A program made the translations under genes and the position numbers. The notes below the pieces were generated by a model. That model saw only the letters and a list, made by a program, of their open reading frames with translations. It was not told the origin of the DNA and did no database searches. Of a DNA stretch of 64,000 nucleotides, positions 56,165 through 64,000 are shown in pieces. Source of the stretch: Paraburkholderia caledonica NBRC 102488. GTDB lineage: Bacteria; Pseudomonadota; Gammaproteobacteria; Burkholderiales; Burkholderiaceae. Positions within the stretch are counted from its first letter, which is position 1, and each line of letters starts with the position of its first letter. The stretch is from assembly GCF_000685095.1 (NCBI RefSeq), contig NZ_BAYE01000008.1, forward strand, positions 226,316-290,315, in the 5' to 3' direction.

Positions 56165-57085
56165 ATGGCGTTGACCATCTCGCAACTGCGAGCCTTCAAG
56201 GCAGTAGCCGAACATGGCAGCCTGCGCGCAGCCTCGCGCGCGTTGGGCGTCGCGCAAAGCGGCATCACGCAGCAGTTGCAGAACCTTGAATCGATCCTGG
56301 GCGCCACGCTGTTTATCCGCACGAATCGCGGCATTGCGTTGACCGCGCTGGGCCAGCGGCTGTTGCAGCGCGCTGGCGCGATCATCGGCGAATGCGAACG
56401 CGCCGAGCAGGAAGTGCAGCAATTGCGCGGCGACTATGCGGGCGAGGTTACCTTCGGCATGACCACCGAGCCGCTCGTCGATGCATTGGCGCCCGTGCTG
56501 ATGGATTTCCGCACGCGCTTTCCGCACGTCGCGCTGCATCTGCGCACCGGCACCTCGCGCATGATGATCTCGTGGATTCGTGAAGGCACGTTGGACTTCG
56601 CGGTCGCCCTGGTGTCGAAACATACCGATACAGCGGATCTGTCCGTCGTACCGCTTTATCCGTCCGACCCGGTCATTGTCTGCCGCAAGGGTCACCCGAA
56701 AGCCGGCGCGCGAACGCTCGCGGAACTCACCGGCTGCGCGTGGATCGCAACGCGCTCACCGAATCTTACCGACGATCCGCAAGTCAACCGCCTGAGCCAT
56801 CTGTTCGAAAGTCATGGCTTGCCGCCGCCTGAAATCGTCGCGACCGTGGAAGGCCTGTACGAGACCTTGCACCTGGTGGGCGCCACGGATTGCCTGTCGC
56901 TGGAGTCGTCGATTGTCGCGAAGCAGGGGCCTTTTGCGAGTGCGCTCACCGTGATCGACGTCCGCGAGCGCGCCATCGAGCAGACCGTCTGCCTGCTGCA
57001 GCGCGCGGCCATTCCTGTCACGCCCGCCGCCCAGGAACTGGCGACCATGATCGCCTCGTACACACGTACCGTGAGAGCGCGTTGA
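56165..57085 (+). CDS. LysR-family regulator
   Basis: 306 residues from ATG 56165 (ALTISQLRAFKAVAEHG). LysR helix-turn-helix with GSLRAASRALGVAQSGITQQ, and effector domain to the C-terminus. It is divergent from the binding-protein gene with 167 bases between, so it is the likely regulator of the binding-protein/hydrolase pair. Confidence 0.92.
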   Translation: MALTISQLRAFKAVAEHGSLRAASRALGVAQSGITQQLQNLESILGATLFIRTNRGIALTALGQRLLQRAGAIIGECERAEQEVQQLRGDYAGEVTFGMTTEPLVDALAPVLMDFRTRFPHVALHLRTGTSRMMISWIREGTLDFAVALVSKHTDTADLSVVPLYPSDPVIVCRKGHPKAGARTLAELTGCAWIATRSPNLTDDPQVNRLSHLFESHGLPPPEIVATVEGLYETLHLVGATDCLSLESSIVAKQGPFASALTVIDVRERAIEQTVCLLQRAAIPVTPAAQELATMIASYTRTVRAR

Positions 57086-57245
57086 ACGACGCCACTTGCG
57101 GCGCGGGGGCCGAGGCGCTCCACAGCAAGACCGTCGACCTACGACTACAATCAGATTCCCCTGCCCGGCGCAAGCAGCATTCAAAGCGTTAGTCAAACGA
57201 AAGGCGCAAGGCAAAGTCGCAGACCATCAACAGGAGTTTTCCCAC

Positions 57246-58094
57246 ATGATGAATCGAGACAATCCCGTCTGGCTAATTACAGGTTGTTCGACGGGCTTCG
57301 GGCGCGAACTCGCAAAACTGGTACTCGAGCGAGGCTGGCGCGCCGTCGTTACCGCGCGCGACGAATCTAAAGTAAAAGACATTGCCGAGCCGCACGGCGA
57401 GCGTGCGCTCGTTCTGCCGCTCGATGTCACGAACCGCGCGCAAATCGCAGACGTCGTCGCACAAACCAGGCAACGTTTCGGCCGCATCGACACGCTCGTG
57501 AACAACGCAGGTTATGGCTACCTGGCCGCGATCGAAGAAGGTGAAGACGACGAAGTGAGGGCCATGTTCGAGACGAACGTGTTCGGTCTCGTCGACATCA
57601 CGAAGGCCGTGTTGCCGGTCATGCGCGAGCAGCGCAGCGGCCTGATCGTCAACGTATCGTCGATTGGCGGTCTCACGAGTTTTGCCGCAACCGGTTACTA
57701 CCATGCGACGAAATACGCGGTGGAGGGCTTATCGGAATCTCTCGCGACCGAGGTCAAGCCGCTCGGCATCGACGTGCTGATCGTCGAACCCGGCCCGTTC
57801 CGAACCAACTGGGCCGGTCCGTCAATCAAGCAATCGGCCACCGTGATCGACGACTATGCGGCCACCGCCGGCGAGCGGCGCAAGCAGACCGAAGCGCGTA
57901 GCGGTAACCAGGCCGGCGATCCGGTGCGCGCGGCGCAAGCGATCATCGACGCGGCGCTGTCGGAGCGCCCGCCGCTGCGTTTGTTGCTCGGTAAGACCGC
58001 GCTCGAACTGGCGCGCAAGAAGCTCGACTTCATGCGCGGCGACTTCGACGCGTGGGAAGCAACTACCGTGGGCGCCGATTTCCCCGACGCCTAG
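57246..58094 (+). CDS. SDR-family oxidoreductase
   Basis: 282 residues from ATG 57246, with AGGAG 10 nt upstream; a second ATG follows directly. Cofactor motif ITGCSTGFGREL, NNAGYGY near 80, Ser in NVSSIGG, YHATKYAVEG for Tyr and Lys. Extended C-terminus of the type seen in many NAD(P)-dependent SDRs close to retinol dehydrogenases. Substrate unknown. Its last four bases overlap the convergent rubredoxin gene. Confidence 0.9.
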   Translation: MMNRDNPVWLITGCSTGFGRELAKLVLERGWRAVVTARDESKVKDIAEPHGERALVLPLDVTNRAQIADVVAQTRQRFGRIDTLVNNAGYGYLAAIEEGEDDEVRAMFETNVFGLVDITKAVLPVMREQRSGLIVNVSSIGGLTSFAATGYYHATKYAVEGLSESLATEVKPLGIDVLIVEPGPFRTNWAGPSIKQSATVIDDYAATAGERRKQTEARSGNQAGDPVRAAQAIIDAALSERPPLRLLLGKTALELARKKLDFMRGDFDAWEATTVGADFPDA

Positions 58095-58507
58095 AACTCG
58101 ACCAGTGCGAAGTCTTCCTTACCCACATCGCACAGCGGGCAGCGCCAGTCGACGGGAATGTCGGCCCAGCGCGTGCCCGGCGCGATGCCGTCTTCGGGCA
58201 AGCCTGTGGCTTCGTCGTAAATCCAGCCACAGATCACGCAGACCCACTGCTTGAAGTCGTCCGCCGAAGCGGCGGTGACGGCCGCAGAGTCCAGCCTGCC
58301 TTGCTGTTGCAAGGCGGGCGTGTGGTCCAGGCTGACAACGAGCGGCGCCTGCGTGCCCGAACTGTCCACGGCGAAACGCGCTTGCAGGCTTGCCAGCAAC
58401 CGCTGCGCTTCGTCTTGCGTCAAATCGATCCAGTAGGGGTCGCCAGCGTTGTCGTTGAGTCGCTCGGGAGAAAACTGGATTTCTAGCGCCACGCCCTTCT
58501 TGTACAT
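58091..58507 (-). CDS. Rubredoxin with N-terminal extension
   Basis: 138 residues. The C-terminal 50 are rubredoxin: WVCVICGWIYDEATGLPEDG and DWRCPLCDVGKEDF supply the four Cys iron ligands. The first 85 residues (EIQFSPERLNDNAGDPYW, then LLASLQARFAVDSSG) are an extra domain of unknown role. Usually an electron carrier to oxygenases or oxidases. A Rieske oxygenase gene lies 330 bases further on the same strand, but a link is not shown. Confidence 0.88.
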   Translation of the reverse strand: MYKKGVALEIQFSPERLNDNAGDPYWIDLTQDEAQRLLASLQARFAVDSSGTQAPLVVSLDHTPALQQQGRLDSAAVTAASADDFKQWVCVICGWIYDEATGLPEDGIAPGTRWADIPVDWRCPLCDVGKEDFALVEF

Positions 58508-58514
58508 GAGGGCG

Positions 58515-58631
58515 TTACACCAGCAGATTGAGCAAAATGGAAGCGATCAGCCCGGCGGCGCCGATGATGCCGAGCAATTGAAGGAGAGTGAGGGGTTTGC
58601 GCGATGCAGTGCGGAATTGTTGCGTAGTCAC
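58515..58631 (-). CDS. 38-residue single-pass membrane protein
   Basis: GTG 58631 gives TTQQFRTASRKPLTLLQLL followed by GIIGAAGLIASILLNLLV, a basic amphipathic start and one membrane helix. No clear binding site; a longer frame to 58766 has no family-like sequence. It lies 7 bases upstream of the rubredoxin start on the same strand, so co-transcription is likely. Confidence 0.55.
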   Translation of the reverse strand: MTTQQFRTASRKPLTLLQLLGIIGAAGLIASILLNLLV

Positions 58632-58834
58632 AGAGCGGTCTTTGGAAATCAAAAAAGCGAAATGGTACACGGGTCGCGGTGCGGCGAATGCCGATCTGCG
58701 CAAACCTGCGCGTATCGGTTGCCACCCGCTTGCCACCCGGTCGCCATTATCGCCGGTCGACCGCACCGGATTACTTACGCGATGGAGATGAACTAATTCG
58801 CGGCGAGGCGGAAAAGCCGCCTGCCGCTCGCCGC

Positions 58835-60043
58835 TCAGGTTTTCGCGAGCGGGCTGCCGCTGCGTGAGTCCCAGAAGCGGATAATTTCCGTGTCGCCGGT
58901 GCCCGCACCAACCACCTGACCCGGCGCGCCGCTTTCGCGCAGCAACGCGCGTAGTTCGTTGATGACCGGAAACACTTCGTGGTTCCAGTCGGCGCCTTGC
59001 GAATCGTGCGCGCGTTGCTCAGCCTCGACGATCTCGCGGTCTTCCTTGAAGATGCGCTCAGTGAACCACACGAGCAGCGGCCACGCGAGATTCAGCACGC
59101 CAGGAACGCCCGGCTTGCGAATGGACAGCAGCCCGAAAGTGCGGTTGGTGCGCTGCTCGCGATCGAGCGGCACGTACACGATCCACAGGTCCATGACGAG
59201 CGTCTGCTCGGACGTGCGAATCTGCAGCGTCTGATACGGATACTCGGTGCGGATCGTCATTACGTCTTTGTCGTTGTCGCCGCCCGTTTTGCGGCTCTGG
59301 CCAAACACGATCGCTTCGCCGATTGGCTGCTGACCGGCCATGCGCGCAAACGTGTAGTCCACTTCGACCCAGCCTTCGCCGCGCCGCCGCCCGAGCGAAC
59401 GCGCGCGCATCTGCCCCATCTGGCGGCGATGCAGAAACTGATGGTTCATGTCCATCAGGTTCTCGTGCATGAACGAGTAGTGGCAATTCACAGGACGGCC
59501 AAAGCGCCGAGTCTTGTACTTCTTGTCGGACACGGAGCCGAGCGTGGGCAGCGGGCGAATCTCGGCCATTGCCGGGTCGCCGGGAAATACGAAGATCAGG
59601 CCTTCCACTTCGCGGCACGGATACGAGCGCACGCCATTCGGCAAACGCTCGCGTCCAAGGTACGGCACGTCGATGCACTTGCCCGAGCAGTCATAAGTCC
59701 AGCCGTGGTAGCCGCAACGAATCGACTCGCCATCGACCACGCCCTGGTGCAACGGCACCTGACGATGCGCGCAGCGGTCTTCAAGCGCGAAAACTTTGCC
59801 GGATTCGGTGCGCGCGAGCACGATCGGATCGCCCGCGAACGTCACGCCATGTGTCTTGCCACGCTTTACTTCGTGTGACCACGCGAGTGGATACCAGTAG
59901 TCGGGATGAATGCCGACGCGGCGCAGGTCGCGGACCGGCGCGCCGTTGGCCGCCTGGCCCAGCGTGGGAGCGGCTTTAGGCGATGTCGCATGCGTTGAGG
60001 ACGCCTCGACGGTGTCTTGTTCGAGCGGGGGAACAGCATGCAT
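58835..60043 (-). CDS. Rieske-type aromatic ring-hydroxylating oxygenase
   Basis: 402 residues from ATG 60043. Rieske domain about residues 50-150: CAHRQVPLHQG and CGYHGWTYDCSGK bind [2Fe-2S]. The catalytic domain follows with HENLMDMNHQFLHRRQMG, where Asp and two His form the mononuclear iron site. The layout is like vanillate-demethylase/phenylpropionate-dioxygenase alpha subunits of the three-component type. No reductase or beta subunit is adjacent. Substrate unknown. Confidence 0.9.
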   Translation of the reverse strand: MHAVPPLEQDTVEASSTHATSPKAAPTLGQAANGAPVRDLRRVGIHPDYWYPLAWSHEVKRGKTHGVTFAGDPIVLARTESGKVFALEDRCAHRQVPLHQGVVDGESIRCGYHGWTYDCSGKCIDVPYLGRERLPNGVRSYPCREVEGLIFVFPGDPAMAEIRPLPTLGSVSDKKYKTRRFGRPVNCHYSFMHENLMDMNHQFLHRRQMGQMRARSLGRRRGEGWVEVDYTFARMAGQQPIGEAIVFGQSRKTGGDNDKDVMTIRTEYPYQTLQIRTSEQTLVMDLWIVYVPLDREQRTNRTFGLLSIRKPGVPGVLNLAWPLLVWFTERIFKEDREIVEAEQRAHDSQGADWNHEVFPVINELRALLRESGAPGQVVGAGTGDTEIIRFWDSRSGSPLAKT

Positions 60044-60164
60044 AGTGTAGAGCCTCCGTGCACGTGCGGATAAAGTAGGCGGCCACATTCGCGCGGCCGC
60101 AATCGTCGTCAGTCTACTCGAACCGGGGACGGCATGGATTGGGCGGGGTCAAAACACCGCGCCG

Positions 60165-61616
60165 CTAGGTCTCGTCGCGAGCCACGAGCCCCGTGCGGCG
60201 CTGCTCGCCCCACGATCGCCCGCCGCGCAGGAAATGCAGCCAGCCGAGCGCCGCGCCGAGGTGCCGCAGCAGCTGGAAGGTGAAAGGCTCGGCGACGGCA
60301 GCCAGCATCGCCATGCCCATACTGGAGCCGCTGCGCTTGCCGGTCCAGCGCCGGTAAAGATGGACGCTCCACAGGTAAAAAGCGAGGTCGATCGCTGTTT
60401 TCAGGCCGATTACACTGAAGATCGACACGACGATTGCGCCGTGCCTGCCGAACACGAACGCGAGCAGCAATCCGAAAGCGGTCAGGCCGTAGATGGGTTG
60501 CATGGTATCGAGCGCCTTCACAGGCAGCATCAGCATGCCGAGCGTTCCATAACGGCGATTGCCGGTCATGTCGCGGTTCCAGTACTGCGTTTGCAGGAAG
60601 CCGGCGAACCAACGCCGCCGTTGTCGCAGGAAGCTGCCGAGGTTGTCTGGCGCATCGGTTTGCGCATGCGCGTCGCCGACCACTCGCACGTCCCAGCCGA
60701 GGCCGTGATCGACCGAATAGCGGCGCAGCCGGTGTATCAGTTCGTAGTCTTCGACCAGACACTGCGGATCGAAGCCGCCGACGTCGAGCAGCGCGTCGCG
60801 CCTGAAAGATGCGAAGGCGCCCGACACCAGCAGCAGACTGTCCGCGCGCATCCACGCAAAGCGCGCGATGAAATTGCGCATGTACTCGTAAGTCTGGAAC
60901 CATTGCAGCACACGGCCAGACGCGGACTTGCCGCAAACCGGCACCAGCAGCCCGGCGGCGGCGACGAGCTTGGGGGCGCTTGCGAAAGCGGCGCGCATTG
61001 CGTAAGTGGCGTCGTCGTCGAGAAGCGTATCGGCGTCGACCGTCATTACGATGTCCGTGCTCATCACGGTGATCGCGGCGTTCAGCGCGCGCGCCTTGCC
61101 GCCGTGCGGCATGCGCAGCCAGAAGAGATTGGGATGCAGCGAACTGGGCGCGCTCAACTTCCCCTCGGCCGGCGCGACGAGGCCGAAGCGTTCGGTGAGC
61201 AGCGCGTGCGTGTGGTCGGTGGAGCCGTCGTCGGCAATCACGATTTGCGCCGGGCCGTGAACCTGCCGCAACAACGCCGCAATGGTGACAGGCAGCACCG
61301 CGGCCTCGTTATGCGACGCGACGACCACGCCGATGTCCGGCAAGCTGCGCCGATCGTAGTCAGGTTCGAGCGGCGCCGCGCGACGCATGAGCGGCAGTGT
61401 TTTCCATGTGACGAACGCGAGCAGCACGGTGTCGTAGATTACGTAGGCGATACCTGTGGACCACGCAACCACGCCATGCAGAAAGAACGCACGCGCGAAC
61501 AGCAACAGCCACACGGCGACGACGCTTGCATGAATCAACGTGCTCGAAAGCGTCGTGCCACGCGACACGATACGGGGCGATGCAAGCGCGAACGCCTGTT
61601 CCAGGTTCTGTTTCAA
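60165..61616 (-). CDS. Membrane glycosyltransferase family 2
   Basis: 483 residues. Two N-terminal membrane helices (about 28-70), a GT2 catalytic domain with IVIADDGSTDHTH, MTVDADTLLDDDATY, CLVEDYELIHRLRRYS and FLRQRRRWFAGFLQTQYW (the D, DxD, ED and QxxRW motifs), then three or four C-terminal helices. Processive poly-N-acetylglucosamine- or hyaluronan-synthase-like enzymes have this layout. No operon of the pga type surrounds it, so the polymer is unknown. Confidence 0.9.
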   Translation of the reverse strand: MKQNLEQAFALASPRIVSRGTTLSSTLIHASVVAVWLLLFARAFFLHGVVAWSTGIAYVIYDTVLLAFVTWKTLPLMRRAAPLEPDYDRRSLPDIGVVVASHNEAAVLPVTIAALLRQVHGPAQIVIADDGSTDHTHALLTERFGLVAPAEGKLSAPSSLHPNLFWLRMPHGGKARALNAAITVMSTDIVMTVDADTLLDDDATYAMRAAFASAPKLVAAAGLLVPVCGKSASGRVLQWFQTYEYMRNFIARFAWMRADSLLLVSGAFASFRRDALLDVGGFDPQCLVEDYELIHRLRRYSVDHGLGWDVRVVGDAHAQTDAPDNLGSFLRQRRRWFAGFLQTQYWNRDMTGNRRYGTLGMLMLPVKALDTMQPIYGLTAFGLLLAFVFGRHGAIVVSIFSVIGLKTAIDLAFYLWSVHLYRRWTGKRSGSSMGMAMLAAVAEPFTFQLLRHLGAALGWLHFLRGGRSWGEQRRTGLVARDET

Positions 61617-61668
61617 GGTAGCTGCGAGCCGGTCGTTGCTGCGGTTTGGAGAATGAGCGAAACGGTGC

Positions 61669-62268
61669 TCAGGGCATCATGCGCTTCAGAACCGACTTCC
61701 GATCGATCCACTGGTGCTTCAGCGCGCCGCCGATATGCATGGCGAGCAACGCATACAGCGCGTAACCCAGCCACGTATGCAACGCGCCAAAGCGGTCGTG
61801 CAGCGTTTCCTTCAGCGCGGGATCGAGGTTCATCACGTACCCGATACGCGGCCACGGAAACAGATCGAACAGACGCATCGGATGCGTGGCCGCGTCCTTC
61901 CATGCGGAATCGTGCAGCCAGCCGGAAAGCGGCAGCCCGATCATCAGCAGATACAGCAGAAAGTGCGCGAGATGCGCGGCGACTTTCTCCCACGACGGGA
62001 ACTCCCGCGGCAACGGCGGCGGCTTGTGCGACACGCGCCACAGAATGCGCAGGAGCGCGAGACCGAGCACCGTGATGCCGATGGACTTGTGTGTATTGAT
62101 TACCGGGCGCACCCAGTCGTCGGGTAGCGAATCCGCGCTCAGAGCGAGCGCGACGTTGCAGATGATCAGCAGCGCGATAAGCCAGTGCAGCGTGATCGCA
62201 GTGCGCGTGTAGCGAGAGGGCGCTGACGGTCCGGCCTGGTTGCTCAATGGTTCGGCGTGGATATTCAT
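61669..62268 (-). CDS. Cytochrome b561 family protein
   Basis: 199 residues from ATG 62268 (NIHAEPLSNQAG). Four membrane helices with heme-ligand His in YTRTAITLHWLIALLI, INTHKSIGITVLG, LAHFLLYLLMIGLPLSGW and LLAMHIGGALKHQWID. Di-heme b-type cytochrome of the inner membrane, moving electrons from quinol or to a periplasmic acceptor such as superoxide. Stand-alone. Confidence 0.9.
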   Translation of the reverse strand: MNIHAEPLSNQAGPSAPSRYTRTAITLHWLIALLIICNVALALSADSLPDDWVRPVINTHKSIGITVLGLALLRILWRVSHKPPPLPREFPSWEKVAAHLAHFLLYLLMIGLPLSGWLHDSAWKDAATHPMRLFDLFPWPRIGYVMNLDPALKETLHDRFGALHTWLGYALYALLAMHIGGALKHQWIDRKSVLKRMMP

Positions 62269-62595
62269 AAGTGGTGCGGCCTGAGAGGGGAACGTTGCAA
62301 AGCTTTCTATTGGCCGCTGTTCAGCGGCGTGCCATTCACGAGACAAGAACCCCTGAGTGTGCCGTTTTATTCCGAAACCCGCATAATGATCTGTTTCCGA
62401 TTATTTCAAGCGGCCCTCGGCGTCGGGCGTTCGCGCCAAGTCAGCGAAATGCGTACCGCAAGAAAAAAATCTCTGTGGCAGATGGCGCGCGATAGACCGA
62501 TTCAATTGGCGGCGGCGAGAATCACGTCCTCTAATAAAAAGCCGCGTGCATCGCCGCACTCGCCCGTTCAACCGCTGCCAGTCTGGAGAGAATCA
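62269..62595. other. Divergent intergenic region
   Basis: About 327 bases between cytochrome b561 and the DUF3562 gene. It should hold both promoters; no clear elements were fixed and no gene was seen. The longer plus-strand frame crossing it is not family-like. Confidence 0.4.
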
Positions 62596-62799
62596 ATGTC
62601 TCAGCCCGAGCCAAATGTGGACGAAGTGGTCAGAAGCATTGCCGAGGAAACCGACACGCCGCCGGAAACCGTCTCCAGGATGTATGCCGACACGTTGGCC
62701 GACTATCGCCACGACGCGCGAGTGTTCGATTATGTGCCGCTCTTCGCGGCCAGGAAAGTCCGCAACAAGCTTCGCGACGCCTCGCATCGAAAGCATTGA
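62596..62799 (+). CDS. DUF3562 family protein
   Basis: 67 residues from ATG 62596, with GGAGAG at 62585-62590. Pattern: VVRSIAEETDTPPETVSRMY, LADYRHDARVFDYVPLF and AARKVRNKLRD. Small helical cytoplasmic protein common in Burkholderiaceae. Function unknown; the layout resembles a small DNA-binding or helper protein, which is only a guess. Confidence 0.8.
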   Translation: MSQPEPNVDEVVRSIAEETDTPPETVSRMYADTLADYRHDARVFDYVPLFAARKVRNKLRDASHRKH

Positions 62800-62913
62800 A
62801 AGCGCGTTGTTTATGCAATACCAATTGTCGGCTGAATTGACTTCGATACGCTCAACGCAGCAATTATTTTCCCGCAGTAGACTTGATCCGGTTTAACCGA
62901 CCGGAGGATTGGT

Positions 62914-64000
62914 ATGCGGGTGGCAATTGTTGGCGCTGGAATCGTCGGCTTGAGTACGGCGTGGTCGCTCACCAAGCTGGGGCATGACGTCACGTTGATC
63001 GAGCAGGGCGCAATCCCCAATCCGCTTGCCGCTTCGCGCGACGCGCACGGCATGATTTGCCGCGCCCATGACGGTGCCAACGGCCATGCGGAAACGATCG
63101 CTGAAATGTTCGATAGTTGGGACATGCTGTGGGACGACCTCGGCGTGTCCCATTACGCAAACTGCGGCGTGCTCGGCATATCGCAACTCCCGGGAGACAG
63201 CGGCGAGCAATTGCGTATGAGCTTGGACCGCGTGGGCTTCCAATACGAACGGCTCGACGCCAACGAAGCCGCCGAGCGTTACCCATTCCTCGACGCCGCC
63301 ACGTTTCGCTTCGCGTATCTCGATCGTGACGGAGGCGCGCTGTTCTGCGCGCGAATCGCACACGACATCAAAGCGTGGCTCAGGATGCGCGGCGTCGACA
63401 TTCGCATGCACACCAAGGCGGTTGCAATCGATGCGGCGACGGCACTCGTGCATATCGACGACGGCACCGTGGTCCAGGCGGATCGGCTCGTGGTAGCAAC
63501 CGGTGCGTGGACGTTGCGGCTCCTTCCCGCGCTTGCCGACAATCTCGCGATTCGCCGCAATCTCGTCGCCTATCTGACGCCGCCCGCAGACCTGGAGACC
63601 GCGTGGTCGAATGCACCGGCGATCGTCGACATCGGCGGTCCGAGCAATGGCTATGCATTGCCGCCAATCGATGACGCCGATCTGAAGTTCGGCGCGGGCG
63701 CACTGAAGAAACCGGTGCCTGATGCCGAAACCGGTCGCACTGCGGCGCCCGGCGAAGGGTACCGCTTGCGTCAACTGTTCGCGCCGCCGTTTAGCCGCAT
63801 CGACGAATACACGGTCACCGAGGTGGAAAGCTGCGCTTACACGTTCGCGGCGGACCAGCGGTTCTTTTCAAAGCGCGTCGGCAAGACACTCGTCGTGTCC
63901 GCCTGTTCGGGACACGGCTACCAGTTCGGCGCGGCGGTAGGGCTTCGCGTCGCCCACGCGGTTCAGACCGATGACGACGCCACGCTCGAGCAATGGCTCA
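62914..64000 (+). CDS. FAD-dependent D-amino-acid dehydrogenase/amine oxidase (DAO family), partial
   Basis: ATG 62914 with GGAGG at 62903-62907; 362 codons visible, stop beyond the right edge. Start MRVAIVGAGIVGLSTAWSL is the FAD Rossmann motif, and DGGALFCARIAHDIKAWLR follows near 145. RLVVATGAWTLRLLP binds FAD at the second site, and SACSGHGYQFGAAVG near the end is the DAO-family C-terminal flavin motif. It oxidises an amino acid or N-methyl amine such as sarcosine; the exact substrate cannot be read from sequence. Confidence 0.88.
   Translation, partial: MRVAIVGAGIVGLSTAWSLTKLGHDVTLIEQGAIPNPLAASRDAHGMICRAHDGANGHAETIAEMFDSWDMLWDDLGVSHYANCGVLGISQLPGDSGEQLRMSLDRVGFQYERLDANEAAERYPFLDAATFRFAYLDRDGGALFCARIAHDIKAWLRMRGVDIRMHTKAVAIDAATALVHIDDGTVVQADRLVVATGAWTLRLLPALADNLAIRRNLVAYLTPPADLETAWSNAPAIVDIGGPSNGYALPPIDDADLKFGAGALKKPVPDAETGRTAAPGEGYRLRQLFAPPFSRIDEYTVTEVESCAYTFAADQRFFSKRVGKTLVVSACSGHGYQFGAAVGLRVAHAVQTDDDATLEQWL

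Noticed and set aside
60234..62075. 613-codon plus-strand frame opposite the glycosyltransferase and cytochrome b561 genes
   Set aside because: Spans two well-supported minus-strand genes and has no recognisable domain.

Overview
The window is GC-rich bacterial DNA with dense, short-spaced genes. It most resembles the Burkholderiaceae, probably Paraburkholderia, Caballeronia or Burkholderia sensu lato. This rests on gene content: a Tat-secreted phosphocholine-type phospholipase C, many LysR and MocR regulators, a CoA-dependent 2-aminobenzoate pathway, an ECF42 sigma with DGPF proteins, and DUF2092, DUF4337, DUF1488 and DUF3562 proteins. No search was run, so the assignment is inference. No rRNA, tRNA, CRISPR array, transposase or integrase was recognised.

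Positions 1-8000: a glycoside hydrolase cut by the left edge, then a zone of gene decay. It holds a shrunken AI-2E-family permease, a shrunken phospholipase-D-like lipoprotein, and a MocR-type regulator with a premature stop, a frameshift and an internally inverted segment. Intact BON-domain, DUF2092 and Gly/Gln-rich secreted proteins lie between them.

Positions 8025-17683: a clear catabolic operon. A strong promoter with an embedded palindrome drives a 2-aminobenzoyl-CoA monooxygenase/reductase, an SDR, a MarR regulator, an enoyl-CoA hydratase, an acyl-CoA dehydrogenase, a thioesterase, a RidA-family protein, a 2-aminobenzoate-CoA ligase and a dienelactone-hydrolase/SnoaL fusion. Most junctions overlap or are very short. 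The set fits CoA activation, monooxygenation plus reduction of the ring, enamine removal and beta-oxidation-like ring breakdown.

Positions 17766-21843: the most unusual part. A secreted YD-repeat (Rhs-like) protein with a Cys-rich C-terminal end overlaps by one base a small immunity-like gene. Behind it lie a dead immunity-gene fragment, a 48-bp exact copy of the neighbouring GST gene, a remnant of a second toxin C-terminus, and a second intact immunity paralogue. This looks like an accreting toxin/immunity locus.

Positions 22311-36247: ordinary accessory genes (MFS exporter, AraC, DUF488, four acetyltransferase-type or reductase genes, MocR, LysR with AEC transporter, LysE exporter) and an ECF42 sigma operon with a VOC and two YCII/DGPF proteins. 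Positions 36630-43805: a dead lipoprotein gene whose lipobox Cys codon is TGA, several small conserved hypotheticals, HiPIP, nitroreductase, aldo/keto reductase and a PEBP protein.

Positions 43848-51250: an alpha-glucan-to-glucose-6-phosphate operon on the minus strand (GH133 debranching enzyme, GH63/MGH1-type glucosidase, zwf, polyphosphate-glucokinase-like kinase). The glucosidase is a paralogue of the truncated gene at the left edge. Positions 51463-64000: lipoprotein plus phospholipase C, AstE-like hydrolase with an orphan solute-binding protein and LysR, SDR, rubredoxin, a Rieske oxygenase, a GT2 glycosyltransferase, cytochrome b561, DUF3562, and an FAD amine/amino-acid oxidase cut by the right edge.
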